Shown here piece by piece: positions 55,879 to 64,000 of a stretch of DNA of 64,000 nucleotides. Where the stretch lies: contig NC_088326.1 of the NCBI RefSeq assembly GCF_910592395.1, positions 7,819,001-7,883,000 of the forward strand. Direction: 5' to 3'. The notes beneath the pieces were generated by a model. It did no database searches, had not been told where the DNA came from, and saw only the letters and a list, made by a program, of their open reading frames with translations. How positions within the stretch are numbered: position 1 is the stretch's first letter; each line of letters opens with the position of its first letter. The translations under genes and the position numbers were made by a program. Source of the stretch: Lineus longissimus (Eukaryota > Nemertea > Pilidiophora > Heteronemertea > Lineidae).

Positions 55879-57503
55879 CTTTAGAAAGGGACCTTCCCTA
55901 TTGTGGATGATACATTAAATTATGGTTCAAGAGAGACTGATGACATTCGACACCAAAACTGCATAATAGAATCCGTTGTGCCCTGAACACTTATCTATAG
56001 ATTGATAATAGTATTTGATTTTGCACAATCCATAAAGACCAGTGGTCCTGTTTCGAGAAAGGCCTACACGTAGGCATGTAGCTACCCACTCCCGTACTAT
56101 ACCCAATATCGGACCAAAGCCTAGAGAACGCAAGCCCAACTGAACAGTCAGTAAAAAATAATATCTGATGAACGTCTTGGGCAAAGGGTTTTATATGACT
56201 GGGAAGCTGATGTCCAGCAAGATCAGCCCCTTTTCTGAGTGCCTCTGCAGATACCTGAAATATTGATAGCAGTGATTAGAGCATATAAGACAACCGACCA
56301 TGCAGCTCACCTTTAACACAGCATTGTACATATTATGTCTATCTAGGCATAACAACTGTCTTTTCATGCAAATGCATGAGTTTGTCCCTCATCAGGCCTC
56401 TCTTCAGAATCTTCCTTTTCACAGGCCCCCTGAGGGATTACTCTCCCTAAAACACGTTTGCGACTAAAACAAGTTACAAACATTCAATGCATTTGTTAGT
56501 GGTGCTATGTTTGATACCCAATTCACTTCCTTTTTCGTGGATACCACGTCCACTATAGTATAGATATAATTTATAAATGAATAGGATAGAGGAATCAAAA
56601 TGTCTAGTCATGCCATAGCTCTATGAAATACTGGAGTCTGATTAAGTGATCAACCTTTTTGAGATTGGGTTGTTGTCGTGTTTATCAAGATGAATAATGA
56701 TATCAGAAAAAGGTTAAAAAAACATCAACTTTTAGCCTAACTTAGCAAACGTAATTTGAAATCACACATTTTTGTTAGCCACACCATACTGTATGTCAGG
56801 CAGTATTCTTAAAACAAGATCTGGTTGAAACAACACGACTTTCAAAAATTAATTAAATTCAAGTTAATTCTGTAATTATACATGCGCCCGCTGAAAATTT
56901 CACATTGTCCTTCTGCCACAGTTTGATCGTCCACACACTGATCCAGTGTGTATAGTGCGCTGCTTGTAACATGTATGGATTGAATAGCCTTCTTATTATC
57001 TTTCGATAAAAAAACACTTTAAGGATGTAGTGATAGTTTTCTCCATAACACTGTGAAGTGTATTTGTGTAAAACAAATGCGTAATAAAGATATATATTTT
57101 TTACAATGAATGGCGCAGTCACGGGCGCCCATTGTTGCCGTGATCCGTGATCAAGTGACAGCACGACTGAAAATCTCACATTTGTTTTTAGTTTTATGAA
57201 TGGATCGTAGCCTGGCAAAATTCAAGGAAAAAAAGCCGTTTCGCGAGCCCAAGTCCATTACTTAGAAAAAGTAGAACGCCTAATTATATTGTGCGCATGC
57301 GTATCCAACCTTAGATACGTCCCATTATGACCATTGTTGACCGGCGATTGTTCCCTTTGTTGAGAGGTGACTGGCGTGCCAACTGTGGCAGAGACAGTAG
57401 GTCGAGTGAGGCTTGGCAAGGATGATCACCATTGACGACGCTTGGAGAATAGTTACAGTAATGTAAAAATGCATCATGACGTGACGACGGCCAACACTAC
57501 GTT
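55879..57503. other. SLC20 intron 3 sequence
   Basis: No feature supported. A short hairpin gcctacaCGtaggc lies at 56062-56075. Confidence 0.5.
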
Positions 57504-58345
57504 ATGTAACGGCTGTTATAAAACGCGGATTCCGCGGAAATCCGCGGAATCCGCGCGTACCTGGTTCCGCTGGCCACCGTCAGATGTAGTGGTAGTCAGA
57601 TGTTATGATAACTGTGTTTCGATCTATCGCTAGGCCGAGAGCTCCAACATACAATAATCAATGCCAGCCAACTGTAATTATATCATGTGCTAATATGCTT
57701 TTTACTTCATTGTTCTACAGAGATGGCTAGTGTAAATGTATGGTATACATGAAGTTTAAAGTAAAAACTTTTCCTCGTATTTTATGAATATTAGCCATTG
57801 GCGCCCTTCTGGAACATAGACTCTCGATGGTAGGTCTAGCTACTCGGACCGAAGATCGCCCAGCGTAGTGTGTGATTCAGTTTACATTTAATCCGACATG
57901 AAATGACAACCAGGCTTATTTAAATGTCCTTGTCAATTAACCATTCGCATGGTGGTATTTTATTTAATGAATATACAAAAATGCGGTGGGGACTATAGGC
58001 AGCAGCAGTGGGGCTAATTTAGCCATCTTTAGCCATCTTCAGGCGACGATTCATCCTTGGTAAAAAAATATCAAAAACCCGTAGTACAATGTACATGTGA
58101 TTAATAGAATAACAGTCCTGTCTGTATTTCAGTCCACAGTGTCTGTTTATAGTACTTACCTTCCCTCAAAATAATGTAATGAAATACAGTTATTACGGAA
58201 CGATTTAGTTCTCTAAATTCGTGCTGCGTGCAGTGACCGTGCAGGGAGCGTGTGAACGACTACCACTACATCTGACGGTAGCCAGCGGAACCAGGTACGC
58301 GCGGATTTCCGCGGAATCGGCGTTTTATAACAGCCGGTTATGTAA
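57504..58345. mobile_element. Element with about 90-bp inverted arms (CCGCGG-rich)
   Basis: The left arm 57504-57597 and right arm 58258-58345 are reverse complements, including 'ctgttataaaacg', 'gattccgcggaaatccgcg' and 'gtcagatgtagtggtagtc'. The left arm has an extra ccgcggaat unit. The 660 bp between them have no recognisable coding region. It may be one foldback transposon or two copies inserted head to head. Confidence 0.75.
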
Positions 58346-59724
58346 ACGTTGTTCCCAATCAAGTGCAAGAAATTGATAATGACTATCAAACAATTACCTA
58401 AAAGTTCTTCTATCCGCTCATTCACTCGTGTGAACACACAGTGAATGACGAGGGGTTTAAATACACTCAGGGTGTAATAGCATCCTGAGTGCCACCCCTC
58501 TGCGCTTGTTCTCATTCTCATGAGTATTGGGGACTGGAAAGGATCAAGCATACTGACCATATTGACAAGTGCAATAACAATCTTCATTATTATGTCTATC
58601 GTCCTTCTCCCAATACTTGGATCATAGGCTGGGGATTCCTTACGTTTTAGATATCCAGAAGGTGTCTTCTTGATACCGCACTGTACAACCGACAGCTCGG
58701 ATGGGATTAACAGTCAAATTTAGATCCCATTTTGACACTTAAATTCAGCTTTATAACTATACATGTATATTACTAGCTTAAGACGTGAAGGAAAGAATCC
58801 CAAGCCCTAACCAACGTGAAAGTCCAGCTTCCACAAAATGATTTAGATGTCCCCGGTGTAACATCTGTGGTTGTTCCCCATGTGTCAGTGTTTCCAAACA
58901 ATAGGCAGCTAGAGAGACCACGACTTTTCAATAGGGGGGATACACAGAAAACTTTGTCAATCTATTTTTGAGCGTTCCCAAACAATGAGGGGAAACACTC
59001 AAAAACAGAAACACTCAAAAACATTGCACCGGGTGAAGGTCAAATATCGACTCCCACGCACTGCCAGGTTTGAAATGTACGATGTTGGAAACCGGAATCA
59101 ATCACAATTGAGCAGAATTATAAATACAGTATACAGCTCTTATCTGTACAAAATTGATACACTAATGAGTGTGCCATTAAAAACCCCAATTTTAGATCTG
59201 TCAAACCTCCTTATTTCAAATACGACACCATGAGCAGAGTCTATATTCATGTTTTTATAGTTACCTAGATTGCCGCCATCGAATCCCTAAAATTAGTCGA
59301 AAAACGGTGGAAAGTGAGTGGGCGACGACCTCACCAAACTGTCAGTTCCAAGCTCCTGGCTAAAAGGGTCGTCACCACGTGACACCTGTGCCGGACACAA
59401 GGGCGCGTAATTCAATCATACAGAAAATATTATTTTGGAATCTAAAACAGCAACAATATTGGCAATGTGAATTCATGAAATACATAATCAGGAGATGAAC
59501 ATGACACCCTGTGATGATTATATGAGCACTCAGCTATGTTTCGAGTTTGAAAGATGCAAAAAAAATTCCCGCTTTGCTAGTAATTAAACCATGCGTGTAT
59601 TGAGGGACTATATCTGATCATGTCATTCGATTCGAAACAATACGATGTGGCAAGATCGTCTAGACTGTACAATGATTTTCTACTACTAATGAGCTTACCT
59701 ACGTTACGATTTCTTCCATTTTAG
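58346..59724. other. End of SLC20 intron 3
   Basis: No gene recognised. The + frame 58985-59233 lacks a signature. The acceptor ttttAG precedes 59725. Confidence 0.5.
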
Positions 59725-59770
59725 GCGACAGCTGCGGTTGATGTTGGGGCCAGACAGGATCTAAAACCAG
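59725..59770 (+). CDS. slc20: SLC20/PiT micro-exon 4 in window (probable)
   Basis: A 46-nt exon between acceptor cttccattttAG and donor GTATGT. It starts in phase 0, as required by exon 3, and ends with one base, as required by exon 5. It reads ATAAVDVGARQDLKP. Such a short exon has no similarity value by itself. Phase agreement on both sides and good splice sites are the evidence, and it may be alternatively spliced. Confidence 0.52.
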
Positions 59771-62488
59771 GTATGTATTACTGCAAGGCAGCTTACTAAG
59801 TATATGTTTGTGAAGCCTAACACTATTTTACTCATAGACATTCTGTGCGCGATAGTCATCGCCCTCGCAGAATTGACGCTGAGGTCAAGCATTCCCAATC
59901 TAAAGACCACGCATAGCCATGCTAAGCGAGTGAAGAAGCTTATACATTTGGGGTTTATGACTGTTTCACCTATTTCCTTTTCGCCTACTTCCAATTTCGC
60001 CTATTTTTGTGTACCCCTATAATTAATAGACTCTCCGACGGGGAACCTTAGGGGATGCATGTCCATTTTTACGGGAAAGTGTGAGGAGACAATTGGAGGA
60101 TGCTAGCCCTATGTCCTTGGCTCTTTCAAGATGACAGCACCAATCTTTGTACAGATTGAATGCATGAGTTTGACATGTGATGGTAATTTGACCAATCAAA
60201 TGCCATAATCTTTGTTAACAAACCATGAAATGACCATTTAAAAGAGTTACCTCGAAAGTGGCGACGGTCCGTGACTTATTTGACAAGCTAAGGACCATGC
60301 TGACACACTGTAAAGACGAATAAAGTAGGTAAAGTAAGCAGTCATTTATTTGATAAAAACGGAAATTCATGAGTTTTTGATAAATCGATTTACACTGTAC
60401 ATACTCATAATTATTTAATCAAAATCAGCTGTAAAAACCCATGGCCATGTACATGTAAGGTACAGCAAGTCAAGTGAAACATTAAAGGTTGAAAATACAT
60501 ATTATCATTAATCAATAAGATTTCCTACCTTTCTTAAATCTAATGAAAGAGTTTTTGAAATCTCTGATTAGCTAAAACAAAAGATAATTCTTCAAAGTTA
60601 TTCCAAATAATACTAATATAATGATTTAGCTGCATGTAAAACCCGTTGACATAGAATCATAATTAAAACAGTTTGAAGTTATTCTTAATAACTAGCCAAA
60701 CTATCATAGAAACACTGTATAGTATGGGGCGGTCCATATTGCTACATCTGTGGGGAGGTGTCCCTATCCCGAGTGATACCACGTGTCTCCCATTCCTCTC
60801 ATGCAGAAGAATATTGGGAACAGAAAAATCTCGCCCCGTTACCCTTCTAAATACTGCTACAATTATTTATGCATTCTCGCCACACTTATTCCTAACCCAA
60901 AATACTATTCTGAATACTCCCCAATCCTCATAATATAAGGTAAAATAGGGTGATTGTAGCCCCTGATTATGGTTTCGATTTAAATTTCGGTAACCATGGA
61001 ATTATTCAGCCAACCAAAGCATGGATATGAACGAACTGACTTTGGAGTATCACAACATAAACAGTTTTGGATTATGCAATATGTTATGTAGGAGCTCTGG
61101 CTATAAGAAGTAAATAAATCAGACACATGCACAAAAAAGTTGGGATTTAACTTTTAGCAGGCATGGATTCTCCACACTTACATATTATTGATATATTTGA
61201 AACTTGGTTCAGATGATCAGTATTGAGTGTAGCGAATGTTGTATGGGCATTTGATGTCATTATTAAGAGCAAATATTTCAGAGACACTTTTCTGACCAAA
61301 GTACCCTCGGGTTATTTGTAGCCCGATGGTTCGGGGTATTTGTGGCCCCTATAAATAGCTTAATATATCCTGTCATAAATCATGAAGATGCTAGGTTTCT
61401 TTATTCTTTTACCTGAATTATATCATTTGATGGTAAATCTATCTGATTTAGATACAATAGATACAATGGTAACCCTTTATATACCAACAATGATACACTT
61501 TATGTTTCATACTGGTTTATCAAACATTTTTTCGAAATAAAATATTTTCAAAATTACTGTTGTCTCCAGTTAAAACCACACCATTGACTAGTTAGGCGCA
61601 TTTCTCGTGGTATATGTACATTGCATTACCATGTAGTGATGCAAGCTATAATTGGGGTTGATACATGACCCACCCCTGAAACTAACAATTCTAACGGCGC
61701 ACGACAAGACCGTCAGTCAATTCAGAATATCACAAGCTGCTGTCTGACACAAGGCATGATAATGTACAACAGAAATGATAAAAATAACTTTGTGTTGTTA
61801 CATGCATCGAACATCACTTAATGGGTTCAATAAATACCGTTTGATACCAGCGAAATCACGACCTGTGAGTGAGTTCAGGCCTTTATTCATAATTGCCTAG
61901 CCAGAATCGGCGCTCGAAAACCGCAATCCTCCAAACATTTGATGAGAAATCGAAGTTTGTTTTGAGAATTCGCAATTTCCTTCTATTTTACTATCATGCA
62001 TATCAGAACGAGGCTTCACTGGTTTCCGATCCGGCTGTTTCCCTCGCGCCTTGTCAACCAACCATATTTTTCTATATAAGAAATCTTAAATATATGGAGA
62101 TAGACCTTGTGGAATTGGCTTAGAGCCAATACAGTGTGTTTTCAAGTGGAATCAAATTGACAAACTTTCAGTTGATCAAGAGTTGCTAACGTATGCATCG
62201 CAAATTGTATACATATCTGCACCCACTGTGTTCAGTTCGCCATGCTGTCATATTAAGCCGGTGAGGCAATGGCTTTTGTTCGCGTTATAGGTTTATTTCA
62301 TGTACATGTATTTGTATACATTCACTGAATAAATCTCACTTTAAAGCAAAGAAGAACAAATATTTTCGGACTTCACCACACTTTGAGCTTGGTCTTGCTT
62401 ATCCAGTATTTTTGTCCACACGTAAATTCAATTCATTTGTACAGTCTTTCTTCCAACTGAAGTCTGGTTTACACAATTTTCATTCCAG
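59771..62488. other. SLC20 intron 4
   Basis: No gene recognised. Short ORFs at 60673 and 61893 (+) have no signature. The acceptor ttccAG precedes 62489. Confidence 0.5.
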
Positions 62489-62601
62489 AGACAGCATTTT
62501 CCAACATCTCCCCTGTCTTGACGGATGACGAGGAAGAGGAAAAAGTACAGATATTCAGCAAAGGTATTCAGGTGGACACATTCGACCTCGAAGACAAAAC
62601 G
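62489..62601 (+). CDS. slc20: SLC20/PiT exon 5 in window (end of cytoplasmic loop)
   Basis: A 113-nt exon with acceptor cattccAG and donor GTAGGA. It begins with two bases, joining exon 4, and ends in phase 0. It reads ETAFSNISPVLTDDEEEEKV and ends VDTFDLEDKT. In PiT proteins the loop ends in an acidic segment just before the conserved second half (..PEVslLF.FLQilTAc..), so an acidic exon ending EDKT is plausible there. That conserved half would begin in the next exon, beyond the window. An earlier donor-like AAAG/GTATTC exists inside the exon but would break the acidic run. Confidence 0.68.
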
Positions 62602-63519
62602 GTAGGACATTTTTCATTATACTGGTATTGGGGACTTTAGATAAAACAACGTACATGTATGTTAGATTTTTAAAAGTCAAGGTTGGGGTCAGAACTTTTG
62701 ACAAGCGGCGGTCCTCTGAGCTAATGCTTCCTTTCACACACTCATAACATCTAAAACAACTAATTTGGTAGTTCCTATGTTGCACCAACTGTGAAGTTAG
62801 TAAAAACTAACTATTAATGAAAAGTAGTAAAAATTACCATTAAAATGATTAAGAATTGCTATTTTGATATTTAATTTAACAGTCGGTGCATTGCAACTAC
62901 CTGAGTAGTTAAAATTACTATTAAATAGTTACTTTTACTATTTAATTCTAAGAGGGCACCATTTACATACAGACTAATTCTTTTCGTCGCGCAGATATAC
63001 TCTTTTCAAAGATTTATTTCAATGCAGTTTTGCGCTTACAAGGTCAGTCAGTTACGGATAGGCACATGGCCTGGTTAACAATTGACCACAGGTAGCCACA
63101 GAATATCCGAACACCTTTTGGCACTGTAACTGGAGGTCGGCACGCGATACTTTCCAATTTTTGATACAAGTTTTCTCGCTGATGGATATATTTGAAAAGT
63201 TATTTGTGTACAATGTAGCCATCTGTGCATTCCAGGTGCTAACAATAGCTTTTTAAAAATATTTGGGCAGAAATGCATTGTAGACAATATTCAGAATATT
63301 GCAAATCAAGGGCCTTAATTTGTTTGTACCAAGTAAATGGAATGTATATTTTTAGATAATAACGGATAGTTGGCACCTGCCCACACATTACCTTGATGTG
63401 AGAGTCCAAATCTGAAACGGATATGTCGCATCGTAAAATCTGAGGATTGTTCAAAACTCCAATTATGACATCTATTTAAAAGCTTCTTATCTCTATTCAA
63501 TCAGCCAGAATTTATATTT
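62602..63519. other. SLC20 intron 5 sequence
   Basis: At 62786-62950 AT-rich words such as 'tagttaaaattactatt' repeat in both orientations. The rest has no supported feature. Confidence 0.5.
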
Positions 63520-63640
63520 TTGGCTCACCTCGTGAGAGGAGCCTTTGCAATCACGTTGTGTCCGTAGTCCATCGTCGTCCCTTGGCGTCCGTTAGCAGGG
63601 CGTCTTTGGGGGTGGGGGGGGGGGGGGGGGGGGAGAGATT
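63520..63640 (+). repeat. Start of a dispersed repeat with poly-G
   Basis: Opens with GGCTCACCTCGTGAGAGGAGCC, which can fold, followed by 'gtccgtagtccatcgtcgtc' and a run of 20 G (63614-63633). This kind of repeat, starting 'ttggctcacct', is familiar from marine invertebrate genomes. Confidence 0.6.
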
Positions 63641-64000
63641 GTTTAAGTCACCAGGTATGTTTGTTTTCTATAATATTTAGATCATTGCTTGAACTCTGTT
63701 TATTTCTGGCCTAATCGGGTTCGTGTAGGTTTTTAGACGAGTTAGTTAACTGGTAGTACACGACCTGGTTCACAATGCAGTACACATTGTCATATGAGAT
63801 AGCACGAGTTGGCCACTTGGATTCGAGGTTGATGTATTTTTTTTCATATATTCTACCTCGTCCATCAACTCCAATTTTTGGCTGAAGCGAAAGGATTTCG
63901 GGAACTGATTGCATCATGAGCACATTAGCTTAACGGTTTTATCGATAGTTATGAGATATTTTGTATCAAAGGTAGATATATGTACTTCTCCCACTGCACC
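63641..64000. other. Intronic sequence to the window end
   Basis: No feature supported. Confidence 0.5.

Overview
The window looks like intron-dominated nuclear DNA of a multicellular animal. It is AT-rich, its short exons are bounded by GT-AG sites, and it is full of decayed transposons, SINE/LINE tails and minisatellites. The repeat style (a tRNA-headed SINE, CR1/L2-like LINE tails, long poly-G tracts, recurring 'taggccta' and 'tacatgta' strings) fits a marine invertebrate. An echinoderm or related deuterostome is my best guess, but the sequence does not prove it.

One gene runs through almost the whole window on the + strand: a sodium-dependent phosphate transporter of the SLC20/PiT family. 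I place five exons, at 468-587, 16950-17141, 51938-52197, 59725-59770 and 62489-62601. All have GT-AG boundaries and their reading phases join (1-1, 1-1, 0-0, 1-1). The first encodes the transmembrane segment before the large cytoplasmic loop and is recognisably PiT. The others encode loop sequence. The 5' exons and the second conserved half of the transporter lie outside the window. The introns are about 16.4, 34.8, 7.5 and 2.7 kb.

Intron 1 (588-16949) holds a decayed pogo/Tigger-like DNA transposon with 29-bp inverted ends and TA flanks (961-3102), a decayed multi-exon coding remnant (about 6950-9243), a 186-bp foldback hairpin in a G-rich minisatellite (9322-9508), and an old copy of repeat 'C' split by a 1.08-kb insertion carrying three GC-rich palindromes (10821-12337). 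A near-perfect 34-bp palindrome lies just before exon 2.

Intron 2 (17142-51937) holds a tRNA-derived SINE, a 145-bp minisatellite, a CR1/L2-like LINE remnant and a foldback element. Its main feature is an 18.6-kb array at 22740-41347. The array is built of four near-identical modules in the order A B C A B C D C A B C D C A B C D C D C D C D C D C A B C A. A (953 bp) is a transposon-like element with perfect 26-bp inverted ends and 9-bp target duplications. B (743 bp) carries an intact-looking tRNA-Gly(TCC) gene with a T-run terminator, five copies in all. C (444 bp) has 13-bp inverted ends. D (549 bp) alternates with C in a 993-bp satellite. The whole array is bracketed by one 9-bp duplication, cagaagaac, which belongs to the outer ends of the first and last A. 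It therefore either moved as one composite transposon or arose by recombination of a multi-module, perhaps circular, molecule into a single A copy. This is the most unusual object here.

The rest of intron 2 has another MITE, a three-copy dispersed repeat and an 81-bp minisatellite. Introns 3 and 4 contain foldback elements, a decayed zinc-finger fragment and a 79-bp direct repeat. Apart from the transporter and the tRNA genes I see no clearly functional gene. Three minus-strand ORFs might be short exons, but the support is weak.
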